The translations under genes and the position numbers were made by a program. The notes under the pieces were generated by a model. It made no database searches, was not told the DNA's origin, and saw nothing but the letters and a program-made list of their open reading frames with translations. Shown here in pieces: positions 9,444 to 18,574 of a DNA stretch of 54,701 bases; position 1 is the stretch's first letter; each line of letters opens with the position of its first letter. The stretch is from Thermococcus sp. Lineage in GTDB: Archaea; Methanobacteriota_B; Thermococci; Thermococcales; Thermococcaceae. The stretch lies in NCBI RefSeq assembly GCF_015521605.1, contig NZ_WANV01000004.1, positions 1 through 54,701 on the forward strand, in the 5' to 3' direction.

Positions 9444-9549
9444 ATGGGTCTATCGCCCCTCAAGGTTTTAGCCCTTTCCCCCACCTGTCGCAAGACTTTT
9501 TGTCATTTTTTCAAAAATAATGTTGTTTTTTGAAATTTTTGACCCAAAG

Positions 9550-9602
9550 CTTTATATGCAGTACTGACGAAGCGTTTCTGCAAAAAGGAATCTGATAGGA
9601 GG
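9550..9602 (+). promoter_or_regulatory. Thermosome promoter and ribosome binding site
   Basis: TATA box CTTTATATG at 9550-9558 preceded by a purine/C BRE-like GACCCAAAG. Initiation is expected near 9580. A strong AGGAGG (9597-9602) lies 8 bases before the ATG at 9611. The stretch upstream (about 9503-9540) is extremely AT-rich and contains a TTTCAAAAA / TTTTTGAAA inverted repeat. Confidence 0.75.
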
Positions 9603-9610
9603 AATGTCAA

Positions 9611-11275
9611 ATGGCACAGCTTAGCGGACAGCCGGTTGTTATTCTGCCCGAGGGGACTCAGAGGTACGTTGGAAGGGACGCCCAGAGGCTCAACATTCTG
9701 GCTGCTAGGATTATCGCCGAGACGGTGAGGACCACCCTCGGCCCGAAGGGAATGGACAAGATGCTCGTCGACAGCCTTGGTGACGTCGTTGTCACAAACG
9801 ATGGCGCCACGATTCTTGACAGGATCGACCTCCAGCACCCTGCTGCTAAGATGATGGTTGAGGTTGCCAAGACTCAGGATAAGGAGGCTGGCGATGGAAC
9901 TACCACTGCCGTTGTTATCGCTGGTGAACTCCTCAGGAAGGCTGAGGAGCTCCTCGACCAGAACATCCACCCGAGCATCATCGTCAAGGGCTACACCATG
10001 GCCGCCGAGAAGGCTCAGGAGATACTTCAGGAGATCGCCATAGAGGTCACCCCGGACGACGAGGAGACCCTCATGAAGATAGCCATGACCTCAATCACCG
10101 GCAAGAACGCCGAGAGCCACAAGGAGCTCTTCGCGAGGCTCGCCGTTGAGGCCGTCAAGCAGGTCGCCGAGAAGAAGAACGGAAAGTACGTTGTCGACAT
10201 CGACAACATCAAGATAGAAAAGAAGGCCGGAGAGAGCGTCGAGGAGAGCGAGCTCATAAGGGGAGTCGTCATCGACAAAGAGCGCGTTCACCCGAGGATG
10301 CCCACCAAGGTCGAGAACGCCAAGATAGCGCTCATAAACGAGGCATTGGAGGTCAAAAAGACCGAGACCGATGCAAAGATAAACATCACCAGCCCGGACC
10401 AGCTCATGAGCTTCCTTGAGCAGGAGGAGAAGATGCTCCGCGAGATGGTCGACCAGATCGCTGCCACCGGTGCGAACGTTCTCTTCGTCCAGAAGGGTAT
10501 CGACGACCTCGCCCAGCACTACCTGGCCAAGTACGGTATCCTCGCCGTCAGGCGCGTCAAGAAGAGCGACATGGAGAAGCTCGCCAAGGCTACCGGAGCC
10601 AAGATCGTCACCAACGTTAAGGATCTCACCAGCGATGATCTCGGCCACGCCGACCTTGTTGAGGAGCGCAAGATCGCCGGCGAGAGCATGATCTTCGTTG
10701 AGGGCTGCAAGAACCCGAAGGCCGTCACCATACTCATCCGCGGCGGCACCGAGCACGTCATCGACGAGGTTGAGCGCGCTCTGGAAGATGCCATCAAGGT
10801 CGTCAAGGACGTCATGGAGGACGGCTACGTCCTTCCGGCCGGAGGTGCCGGTGAGATAGAGCTCAGCATCAAGCTCGATGAGTACGCCAAGCAGGTCGGC
10901 GGCAAAGAGGCCCTCGCGATAGAGAACTTCGCCGATGCCCTCAAGATAATCCCGAAGACCCTCGCTGAGAACGCCGGTCTCGACACCGTCGAGATGCTCG
11001 TCAAGGTCATAAGCGAGCACAAGAACAAGGGCGTTGCCATAGGCATCGACGTCTTCGAGGGCGAGCCGGCCGACATGCTCGCCAAGGGTATCATCGAGCC
11101 GCTCCGCGTCAAGAAGCAGGCCATCAAGAGCGCCAGCGAGGCCGCCATAATGATCCTCAGGATCGACGACGTCATCGCTGCCAAGATAAGCAAGCCCGAG
11201 GGCGGCCAGGGCGGAGGAATGCCAGGCGGTATGGGCGGTATGGGTGGAATGGGCGGCATGGACATGGGCATGTGA
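9611..11275 (+). CDS. Thermosome (group II chaperonin) subunit
   Basis: A 554-residue subunit of the double-ring archaeal chaperonin, which folds proteins using ATP and a built-in lid. Signatures include [20 protein letters not shown] and the nucleotide-site GDGTTT (94-99). The apical and equatorial regions are complete. The C-terminus ends in a GGM-rich tail ([15 protein letters not shown]), the flexible, methionine-rich end inside the cavity. Codon choice is strongly biased to GC-ending codons, consistent with high expression. The start is fixed by AGGAGG and the ATG at 9611. Thermococcales carry one or two such subunits; which paralogue this is cannot be decided from the window. Confidence 0.97.
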   Translation: MAQLSGQPVVILPEGTQRYVGRDAQRLNILAARIIAETVRTTLGPKGMDKMLVDSLGDVVVTNDGATILDRIDLQHPAAKMMVEVAKTQDKEAGDGTTTAVVIAGELLRKAEELLDQNIHPSIIVKGYTMAAEKAQEILQEIAIEVTPDDEETLMKIAMTSITGKNAESHKELFARLAVEAVKQVAEKKNGKYVVDIDNIKIEKKAGESVEESELIRGVVIDKERVHPRMPTKVENAKIALINEALEVKKTETDAKINITSPDQLMSFLEQEEKMLREMVDQIAATGANVLFVQKGIDDLAQHYLAKYGILAVRRVKKSDMEKLAKATGAKIVTNVKDLTSDDLGHADLVEERKIAGESMIFVEGCKNPKAVTILIRGGTEHVIDEVERALEDAIKVVKDVMEDGYVLPAGGAGEIELSIKLDEYAKQVGGKEALAIENFADALKIIPKTLAENAGLDTVEMLVKVISEHKNKGVAIGIDVFEGEPADMLAKGIIEPLRVKKQAIKSASEAAIMILRIDDVIAAKISKPEGGQGGGMPGGMGGMGGMGGMDMGM

Positions 11276-11356
11276 TGCCCCTCTTCTACCCCTTTTCATT
11301 TAGCACCAAAAGATTTTAATATCAAATTGTTATTTTAACCCTTCGGGGGTGAAAAA
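11276..11356 (+). promoter_or_regulatory. Thermosome terminator and htpX promoter
   Basis: After the thermosome stop there is a C/T-rich stretch with CCCCTTTTCATTT (11290-11302), a likely terminator. AAGATTTTAATATC (about 11309-11322) is a possible TATA region for htpX. GGGGGTGA stands just before the htpX ATG. Confidence 0.5.
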
Positions 11357-12229
11357 ATGGGACTGCTGATGTGGTTGAGAACCGGCCTGTTGATGGCCAT
11401 ACTGACGGGTCTGCTGATGGCCATCGGCTACGTCTTCGGAGGTCCCAATGTGGCCTTCTTGATGTTCCTGTTTGCCATGGCGTTTAATTTCATCACCTAC
11501 TGGTACAGCGATAAAATAGTGCTGGGCTGGTACCGCGCGAGGATAGTGGATGAGTTTGAGGCTCCGGAACTTTATGCGGTAGTTAGAAAGCTCGCTGAAA
11601 ACGCCGGCTTGCCGATGCCGAAGGTTGCTATAATCCCGAGTGAGACACCGAACGCCTTTGCCACCGGGAGAGATCCGAATCACGCCGTTGTTGCAGTAAC
11701 CACCGGACTTCTCAAGCTCCTCAACAGGGACGAGCTTGAGGGTGTCATAGGCCACGAACTGACACACATAAAGAACAGGGACATGCTCATCGGCACGATA
11801 GCGGCGGCAATGGCCGGGGCGATAATCCAGCTCGCATACTGGGCCCGCTGGATAGCGATCTTTGGCGGCTTTGGCAGGGACGAGGACAACGCCGGCAACA
11901 TCCTCGCCGCGATCCTCATAGCTGTCCTTGCTCCGATAGCGGCGATTCTCATACAGGCCGCGGTGAGCCGCTCCAGGGAGTTCCTCGCTGACGAGGGTGG
12001 AGCGAAAATTAGTGGCAAGCCGCATGCTCTGGCCAGCGCGCTGATGAAGATCGAGCAGGCCGTCAGGTACAGGCCGATGCGCAACGGCAACCCGGCAACG
12101 GCGCACATGTTCATCGTCAACCCCTTCAGGGGAGCCAGCATAGCCAGCCTGTTCTCGACCCACCCGCCGACCGAGGCCAGGATAGAGCGCCTCAGGAAAA
12201 TAGCCGAGGAGATGGGAATTTACTTCTGA
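11357..12229 (+). CDS. htpX: HtpX family membrane zinc metalloprotease (M48)
   Basis: A 290-residue membrane-bound M48 peptidase that degrades damaged or misfolded membrane proteins. The zinc site HELTH is at residues 133-137. The third ligand (Glu) is expected in [12 protein letters not shown], after two membrane segments that interrupt the catalytic domain, as in E. coli HtpX. Two N-terminal membrane helices lie at about residues 6-27 and 30-48. The active site should face the cytoplasm. The start is ATG at 11357 behind GGGGGTGA. It lies next to the thermosome, a sensible pairing of quality-control genes, though each seems to have its own promoter. Confidence 0.93.
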   Translation: MGLLMWLRTGLLMAILTGLLMAIGYVFGGPNVAFLMFLFAMAFNFITYWYSDKIVLGWYRARIVDEFEAPELYAVVRKLAENAGLPMPKVAIIPSETPNAFATGRDPNHAVVAVTTGLLKLLNRDELEGVIGHELTHIKNRDMLIGTIAAAMAGAIIQLAYWARWIAIFGGFGRDEDNAGNILAAILIAVLAPIAAILIQAAVSRSREFLADEGGAKISGKPHALASALMKIEQAVRYRPMRNGNPATAHMFIVNPFRGASIASLFSTHPPTEARIERLRKIAEEMGIYF

Positions 12230-12230
12230 G

Positions 12231-12268
12231 ACCCCCTACATTCTGTTTATCTTGTCTTCACAGGGGGT
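12231..12268 (+). terminator. Hairpin after htpX
   Basis: ACCCCCT (12231-12237) and AGGGGGT (12262-12268) form a perfect 7-bp stem with a 24-base T-rich loop, two bases after the htpX stop. It may stabilise the 3' end or help termination. The remaining gap to the next gene (12269-12364) is AT-rich with several TATA-like stretches, for example around 12290-12302, and holds no gene that I can see. Confidence 0.4.
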
Positions 12269-12364
12269 GTAGAGGGGTTCTGGAATTCTATAATTATTTA
12301 ATTCTGCAATTGTGTTATCAACAGGCATTTAAACGTTCGGGCGGACTCTTAAGCGGTGACGACC

Positions 12365-13507
12365 ATGAAGGCGGTTAAAGCCACCCTTCTCTATGACGGT
12401 CTGGGGAACGTTTTGAGGGACGTCTACATCGTCTTTGATGGAAACATCGTTGATGTGACGAAGGACAAGCCAAAGGAAGCTGAGATAATAGCCGAGGGCG
12501 TTGTAACGCCGGCCTTCATAGACGGCCACAGCCACATAGGAATGGACCGCTACGGTGAACCCTACCAGGAGGGCGAAGCCAACGAGCAGATGGATGCTGT
12601 TCTTCCACTCGTCGATGCCCTTTACTCAATTTACATGGACGACAAGGCCTTCAGGCACTCGATAGAGTTCGGCGTGCTGTACTCCTCTGTCCTTCCGGGA
12701 AGCGGAAACATCATAGGAGGAAAGGCCGTCTTCATAAGGAACTACGGCAGGGACATAGAGGATGCCTTCATCCAGTATGCGGGAGTTAAAGCGGCCTTCG
12801 GCTACAACCCGCGCTCGACGAAGGAGTGGAAGGGAACCAGACCGAGCACAAGGATGGGCGCGGTAGGTATTCTCCTCAACTGGCTGATCAAAACGCAGAA
12901 GACGATAGCCCTCATCGAGAAGGGTAAGAAGGAGCCGGAGGAGGTCGAGCCTACGGTTGAGGCCTTAATCCCCGTCCTCAAGGGCGAGATCCCGCTCCGC
13001 GTCCACGTCCACAAGGAGGACGACATAGCGGCGCTCCTCATGATAAAGAGGAAGTTCGGTCTAAAAATCACGATCGAGCACGCCGGTGACGTGCACAGCA
13101 GGGAGACCTTCGAGAAGATCAAGGCCGAGGGAGTCCCAGTGGTCTACGGCCCATTCGATGCGCACCCCTACAAGGTCGAGCTGAAGCACGAGGACTGGAA
13201 GAACGCGAAGTATCTACTTGAGGTCAAGCCCCTCTTCGGACTCATGAGCGACCACCCGGTCACGCTCCAGGCGAACCTCTACCTCCAGCTCAGGCACTTC
13301 ATAAGGCTCGGCATGAGCAAGGCGGAGGCGATAAAGGTCATAACTCACAACAACGCGAAGATACTCGGCGTTGACGACAGGCTCGGAAGCATCGAGAGAG
13401 GCAAGTGGGCCTCGCTGGTCGTCTGGAACGGCGACCCCTTCGGCCTTGAGAACTACCCGACGCACGTCTTCGCGGAGGGCGAGCTGATTCACGAGGCCGA
13501 CTGGTGA
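12365..13507 (+). CDS. Amidohydrolase (imidazolonepropionase/dihydroorotase-like)
   Basis: A 380-residue metal-dependent hydrolase of the amidohydrolase superfamily. The first metal motif is FIDGHSHIGMD (near residues 55-65). RVHVHKEDD and EHAGDVHS supply further ligands, and LMSDHPVT holds the catalytic Asp. The C-terminal beta domain reads KWASLVVWNGDPF, the usual ending of the family. It is soluble and cytoplasmic; the substrate cannot be read from sequence. The frame opens with GTG at 12356, but GGTGA (12355-12359) followed by CGACC and ATG at 12365 gives a better start. It appears to be monocistronic and ends next to a C/T-rich stretch. Confidence 0.85.
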   Translation: MKAVKATLLYDGLGNVLRDVYIVFDGNIVDVTKDKPKEAEIIAEGVVTPAFIDGHSHIGMDRYGEPYQEGEANEQMDAVLPLVDALYSIYMDDKAFRHSIEFGVLYSSVLPGSGNIIGGKAVFIRNYGRDIEDAFIQYAGVKAAFGYNPRSTKEWKGTRPSTRMGAVGILLNWLIKTQKTIALIEKGKKEPEEVEPTVEALIPVLKGEIPLRVHVHKEDDIAALLMIKRKFGLKITIEHAGDVHSRETFEKIKAEGVPVVYGPFDAHPYKVELKHEDWKNAKYLLEVKPLFGLMSDHPVTLQANLYLQLRHFIRLGMSKAEAIKVITHNNAKILGVDDRLGSIERGKWASLVVWNGDPFGLENYPTHVFAEGELIHEADW

Positions 13508-13525
13508 GCCTTCTTTTTCTATTTA
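13508..13525 (+). terminator. T-rich tract after amidohydrolase gene
   Basis: GCCTTCTTTTTCTATTTA follows the stop codon immediately. A T-rich tract of this kind is a plausible archaeal terminator between convergent genes. Confidence 0.45.
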
Positions 13526-13548
13526 TGAATGGGGGAGAAGAAAAGCCT

Positions 13549-14496
13549 TCAGCTTACCCTGAACTCAAACCCCCTCGCGAAGGTGTACGCTTCCCTCAGT
13601 TCTGGCCTCTCCTTCAGGAACCTGAGAATGTACTGGCCGCAGTTCGAGCCGATGAGGTTCTCCCTTGTGTCGCCGACGGATATGATGACGTCGTAGCCGA
13701 GCCTCCTGAGGTCGTCAACAAAGCGTTTGTGCTTCATCGGAAGGCCCGTCTCAAGGTCAACGTCGTTGGTGAGCTTATTCTTCAGCACGCTCACCGTCGG
13801 GTTGAGGGGCGTTATCTTGATGAGGAAGTACTCCCTCGGGAAGTACTCGGCTATAACGCTCGCGTCCGCCTCGTTCTCCTGTGCTAAGGCGAAGTTGAGC
13901 GTAATCTTCTTGCCCCCCTCGTCGTAGAAGGCCTTTCCGTACTCGGCTATCCTCTCGAAGTCCCACTTCCTGACCGGGATTATCTCGTCCCTTTGAGCGG
14001 GGTTCGTGGAGTGTATCGAGAACTGGAGCTGGAAGTTGGTCGGGAACATCTCCTTCTTGAGTTCAAGGAGAGCATCGAAGAACTTATCGGTCCCTATCGG
14101 GGCTATCGTCGAGAGAGACGGGTGGAAGTTCCCGTAGCGCTCGCCAAGGAGGCGCATCGCCTCTACCACAGCCATGTTGAAGCTCGGCTCGCCCATCCTC
14201 GCGAACTGCACCTTGAACTTCCTGGTTTTCGGCTTCCCACCCCAGCGTTTCTGAATCGGGTACTCTATCTGCTCCATCAGCTCGTCCACGCTCAGCTTCC
14301 CCTTGTAGAAGAAGCCGGCGTCGCACATCTTGCAGCCGACCGGACAGCCGTTGAGCGATGAAACTATGAGCACCCACTTCTCTGCCGGGTTGTGGGTCGG
14401 GATCGATTCGACGAACTCGACGATGTTCCCCTTCGAAGTCTTCCCTATGTAAACGACCGCAACGTTGGGGTCACCAACCTCACTCAGTATCTCCAT
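13549..14496 (-). CDS. RlmN/Cfr-like radical SAM protein without the resolving Cys
   Basis: A 315-residue radical SAM enzyme. CPVGCKMC (Cys 51, 55, 58) is the CxxxCxxC that binds the 4Fe-4S cluster. RMGEPSFN corresponds to the GMGEP SAM motif. SNCGQ (Cys 286) corresponds to the methyl-carrying Cys of RlmN (C355 in E. coli, in ACGQ). The adenine-C2 methylases RlmN and Cfr need a second cysteine seven residues before the cluster; here that position is Ile 44 (LIVSSLNGC against LCVSSQVGC). The N-terminal accessory domain is also short. So the fold and the methyl acceptor are kept but the standard release chemistry is not. It is the last gene of a four-gene operon and overlaps the flavoprotein gene by 17 bases. 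Confidence 0.85.
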   Translation of the reverse strand: MEILSEVGDPNVAVVYIGKTSKGNIVEFVESIPTHNPAEKWVLIVSSLNGCPVGCKMCDAGFFYKGKLSVDELMEQIEYPIQKRWGGKPKTRKFKVQFARMGEPSFNMAVVEAMRLLGERYGNFHPSLSTIAPIGTDKFFDALLELKKEMFPTNFQLQFSIHSTNPAQRDEIIPVRKWDFERIAEYGKAFYDEGGKKITLNFALAQENEADASVIAEYFPREYFLIKITPLNPTVSVLKNKLTNDVDLETGLPMKHKRFVDDLRRLGYDVIISVGDTRENLIGSNCGQYILRFLKERPELREAYTFARGFEFRVS

Positions 14497-15304
14497 ACCT
14501 CTCCCTCCTCCATATCACCATCGCGGTTTTGATTCCGTCCGCTATCGCCAGGGCCGTCTGGCGGTAGATTCCGTTCTTAACGTCTCCAACCAGGAAAAGG
14601 TTATCGTCCTCGATGCCACTCACGAGCTCGACGTTCGGCACCCTGCCGATGGCACCGAGCACCAGCTCAACCTCAAAGTCGCCGACGCTTGTCTTGGCTA
14701 AAAGCTTTTGCTTCCCGTTTATAGGCCTTATTTCCCGAATCTGTCCCATCAGCGTTCTGACGTTCGGGCGCTTCTTCACGAGTTCCTGCAGGTAGGGAAG
14801 AGCTTTGGGCTCGCTCCTCATGAGGACTATCACTTCATCGCTAAGCTCGCTCATGGTTAAGGCGTAGTCGAAGGCAACATCGCCGCCGCCTATGATGAGA
14901 ACCCGTTTGTAGTGCCTCCTCGGAACTTTGGCGACGTGGTAGATTATCCCATCGAAGGGGAGCTTTCTTGGCCTCGTTCCCGTCGCGACCACGAGGTACT
15001 TAAAGCGGTAAGTTCTTCTCGCCGTTTCCACCTCGAAGAGCCCGCCGTTCTTCTTAACGGCCCTGACTTCTTCATAAACGATTCTCAGGCCGTACTTCCT
15101 CACGTACTCCTCAAGGATTTCAACGACCTTCTCGCCATTGATTCCGTCCGGGAAGAACATCGTGTTCTCGACGGAGTAGGCGTTTCTTATGAGTCCCCCT
15201 ATCCTGTCGCGCTCGAAGATTACACTCTCTATCCCGTAGCGCGCCAGCTGGACGGCCGTCGCTATGCCCCCAATCCCAGCCCCGATTATCCCGACAAGAG
15301 CCAT
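14480..15304 (-). CDS. FAD/NAD(P)-dependent oxidoreductase, thioredoxin-reductase-like without CxxC
   Basis: A 274-residue flavoprotein with two dinucleotide-binding folds: GIIGAGIGGIATA at the N-terminus for FAD, and VLIIGGGDVAFDYALT near residues 136-151 for NAD(P)H. The C-terminal FAD motif is NLFLVGDVKNG. The overall plan is that of thioredoxin reductase, but no CxxC stands before the second GGG, so it cannot reduce thioredoxin in the usual way; ferredoxin- or flavodoxin-NADP reductases share this plan. Its genes overlap on both sides (isochorismatase-fold upstream by 19 bases, radical SAM downstream by 17). A role in delivering electrons to the radical SAM cluster is a reasonable inference. 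Confidence 0.82.
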   Translation of the reverse strand: MALVGIIGAGIGGIATAVQLARYGIESVIFERDRIGGLIRNAYSVENTMFFPDGINGEKVVEILEEYVRKYGLRIVYEEVRAVKKNGGLFEVETARRTYRFKYLVVATGTRPRKLPFDGIIYHVAKVPRRHYKRVLIIGGGDVAFDYALTMSELSDEVIVLMRSEPKALPYLQELVKKRPNVRTLMGQIREIRPINGKQKLLAKTSVGDFEVELVLGAIGRVPNVELVSGIEDDNLFLVGDVKNGIYRQTALAIADGIKTAMVIWRRERYGDTE

Positions 15305-15918
15305 TCCAACACCTCCGAGAGGAGCGGCGTAACCGCGAAGCCGTGAGAGAGGTTTCTAAGCGTCGCCTCGTGGAAAAGCCTGTTCTGGGTCAGCGTTCCG
15401 TCAACGGGAAAGACGACGTTGAATCCCCTCACGAAGGCCTCCCTGGCGGTTGTCTCGCAGCAGAGGTGGGTCATGACGCCGGTTACGACGACCGTTTCGA
15501 CGCCAAGCTTCCCGAGCATTCCCTCAAGCTCTGTGCCATAGAAGGCGTCGTAGGTGCTCTTCTCGATTACCGTCTCTGCAAAGGGTTTGAACTCGTCCAA
15601 AAGGTCGTTCAGCAGGTCGTCCTTTGGCATATCGCCGCCCCACCAGCGGGCCATTGTCCCGCCCGCGTGATAATGCCTCGTGAAGATTATCGGCACGTTG
15701 AGCTCCCGCACCCTGGAATAGAACTTCACAAGCCTGGGAACGAAACGCGGCACGGAGGGCAGAAACGCCCTGCTCTCCGGGCTGAGGAAGTACTTTTGTA
15801 GGTCTATCGCGAGGACGGCGGATTTTCTGAAGGGTTCTATCTTTCTCCACTTCCTCTCTCGGAAATAGCGGCTCCTCATTTCCGCTATGAACTCCTCTGT
15901 AAGGTAGTCCTCCTTCAT
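15286..15918 (-). CDS. Isochorismatase/nicotinamidase-fold cysteine hydrolase
   Basis: A 210-residue protein with the intact catalytic triad of the family: Asp 39 in AIDLQKYF, Lys 120 in VIEKSTYDAF and Cys 153 in GVMTHLCCETTARE. Members hydrolyse isochorismate, nicotinamide, N-carbamoyl amides, ureidoacrylate and similar compounds; the substrate here is unknown. About 30 extra residues precede the core. The start is ATG at 15918. It is the second gene of the operon, 23 bases after the SDR gene and overlapping the flavoprotein gene. Confidence 0.85.
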   Translation of the reverse strand: MKEDYLTEEFIAEMRSRYFRERKWRKIEPFRKSAVLAIDLQKYFLSPESRAFLPSVPRFVPRLVKFYSRVRELNVPIIFTRHYHAGGTMARWWGGDMPKDDLLNDLLDEFKPFAETVIEKSTYDAFYGTELEGMLGKLGVETVVVTGVMTHLCCETTAREAFVRGFNVVFPVDGTLTQNRLFHEATLRNLSHGFAVTPLLSEVLEWLLSG

Positions 15919-15941
15919 GGTCTGAAAAAGGGAGAATGGGC

Positions 15942-16748
15942 TTAAATGTCTATCCCCCTCGTCATCGCGCCGTCTATGACGACGGTGGAGCCGAGCATGT
16001 ATTCAGCCTCCTCGCTGAGGAGGAAGGCCACAAGTGAGCCGAGTTCGTTCCATCTCCCCGTCCTGTGGAGGGGCGTTCTTCCGAGCACCTCCCGCCCCCA
16101 TGTCTCCTCGAAGGGCTCGCCTCTCGCCTCGGCGACGGCCCTAAGGTTTTCCCTCGCTCCAGGTGTGTCAAAGCTGCCGAGGAGGACGGAGTAGGCCCTT
16201 ATCCCGCGCTTTCCGTAGGTTCTCGAAACGCTCTTCGCCAGCTGGACAAGGCCGGCCCTCATAACGTCCGCCAGAGCCAGCGGCGGCATCGGCTCCTTTA
16301 TCGAGACGGAGTTGAGGTAAACGAGAACGCCTTTCTTTCCACTTTCAAGCCATCTCCTGATGAGGAGCGTTGTGAGATAGCCGGGGGCTGCCGAGTGAAG
16401 TCTCGCTGCCTCAAGCCAGTCACTGTAGCTGGCTTCATGGACTAAACACGGCTCGCAGGAGACGTTGGGAGCATTCCAGACGAGGGCGTCAACGTCCCCC
16501 AGGAGTTCCCAGCCTATCTTGATGAGGTTGTCGAGGTCCCTGCGATCGTGGAGGTCTGCCCTGACCGCGTGGACTTCACCGAACTCGGCCAGTTCTTCTC
16601 TGGCCTTCTGGAGGTTCTTCCGGTTGTGCGAGCTTATGACCACCTTCGCGTTCCTCCTCAACAGCTCCCTTGCAACGTTGAAGCCTATTCCCCTCGATGA
16701 CGCGGTGACGATGACCCCAAGCCCATCGAGGTCAATTTTCACGCTCAT
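15942..16748 (-). CDS. Short-chain dehydrogenase/reductase with altered active site
   Basis: A 268-residue SDR-fold protein. The cofactor loop is TASSRGIG (for TGxxxGIG), followed by SSHNRKNL, ADLHD and WNAPN (for NNAG). The Ser of LNSVS is in place, but the YxxxK dyad that should follow 13 residues later reads A-D-V-M-R, so both catalytic Tyr and Lys are missing. The C-terminal substrate region (TPLHRTGRWNELGSLVAFLLSEEAEYMLGSTVVIDGAM) is normal. The start is ATG at 16748; a longer frame exists but a TATA element at about 16771-16779 fits a leaderless start here. It is the first gene of the operon and divergent from deoxyhypusine synthase. Confidence 0.82.
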   Translation of the reverse strand: MSVKIDLDGLGVIVTASSRGIGFNVARELLRRNAKVVISSHNRKNLQKAREELAEFGEVHAVRADLHDRRDLDNLIKIGWELLGDVDALVWNAPNVSCEPCLVHEASYSDWLEAARLHSAAPGYLTTLLIRRWLESGKKGVLVYLNSVSIKEPMPPLALADVMRAGLVQLAKSVSRTYGKRGIRAYSVLLGSFDTPGARENLRAVAEARGEPFEETWGREVLGRTPLHRTGRWNELGSLVAFLLSEEAEYMLGSTVVIDGAMTRGIDI

Positions 16749-16770
16749 AAACGCGGGTTGTCTCAGAAGG

Positions 16771-17833
<1,063 letters not shown>

Positions 17834-17873
17834 TGTTATATCCCATAAGCTCCAAACTAAGAGCGGTGGGAGT

Positions 17874-18109
17874 ATGGAGGAAGTAACTTTCCGCGTGAAG
17901 TTGCCGGGGAAGGTCAGCGAGGAGACCAAGAAGATAATTGAGAGAGGGAGCTTGAGCTTGAGGCTCTACGGATTTACCTTGAATTAAAGTCGAAGAAGAA
18001 ACGCAAGAAACTCCCGGTTGAGAAGTACATGGGAATACTCGGAAAGGCTTCCGTTGAGAAGCTCAACGCCTACGCTCTGGAGGCTGAGGGCTTTGAGGAC
18101 ATATATTGA
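17874..18109 (+). pseudogene. VapB-type antitoxin gene, frameshifted
   Basis: From the ATG at 17874 (behind GCGGTGGGAGT) the frame reads MEEVTFRVKLPGKVSEETKKIIER and then runs into a stop at 17985. The sequence continues in another frame from about 17942 as ELELEALRIYLELKSKKKRKK, then KLPVEKYMGILGKASVEKL and EAEGFEDIY to a stop at 18107-18109. Joined, the two parts make a charged, mostly helical small protein of antitoxin type directly before a PIN-domain toxin remnant. One indel near 17940-17950 explains the break. The family name is inferred from size, composition and the partner. Confidence 0.75.
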
Positions 18110-18574
18110 CGCAAACATTATCTACAACTTTCTTTTCACGACACCCGTTAACTCCAAGGGCGAGCAACATACTGACTTCGGAAGACGAGCTAGTAATCTC
18201 TCCAGTTTCAATCAACGAAGCGGTTTATGTCTCCTTCAGAAAGCTCGCCAGAGAGAAACATGGAATCTCCAATATATACGATGTGAAGCGGTTCCTCAAG
18301 ACTTCCGATGGCCCAAAGCTGATTGAAACGGCGTTTTCTATGGTCCTGGGCCTCATTGAAGATGCTGGAATTAATATCGTCCCGACGAAAAATAATAAAG
18401 GAAGTTGCCTGGATGTAAGGCCATCTACCAAGCGATGCAACGATTCTCGCCACCTGCAGAAAACACGGGATTCCGAGGGTCGAGGTCAAGTCCGAAAAGA
18501 GAGGGGGCGCTATCCGCGGAACGTTAGGATTTGGAATGCTCGAGGTTCCGGAGTTCCTCTACGGCATCACCTAG
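18093..18574 (+). pseudogene. VapC-type PIN-domain toxin gene, multiply disrupted
   Basis: The PIN-domain ribonuclease can be followed through three frames. From TTG 18093: LRTYIDANIIYNFLFTT, with the first acidic residue. Then, after a shift near 18141-18148: PLTPRASNILTSEDELVISP, SINEAVYVSFRKLAREKHG and so on to GINIVPTKN. After a second shift in an A-rich run near 18388-18392: IIKEVAWM, then an in-frame TAA (18416-18418) where a Tyr codon is expected, then GHLPSDATILATCRKHGIPRV to a stop at 18572-18574. The acidic residues Asp, Glu and Asp are still recognisable. Two frameshifts plus a nonsense codon make it dead unless heavily recoded. It overlaps the antitoxin remnant. Confidence 0.8.
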
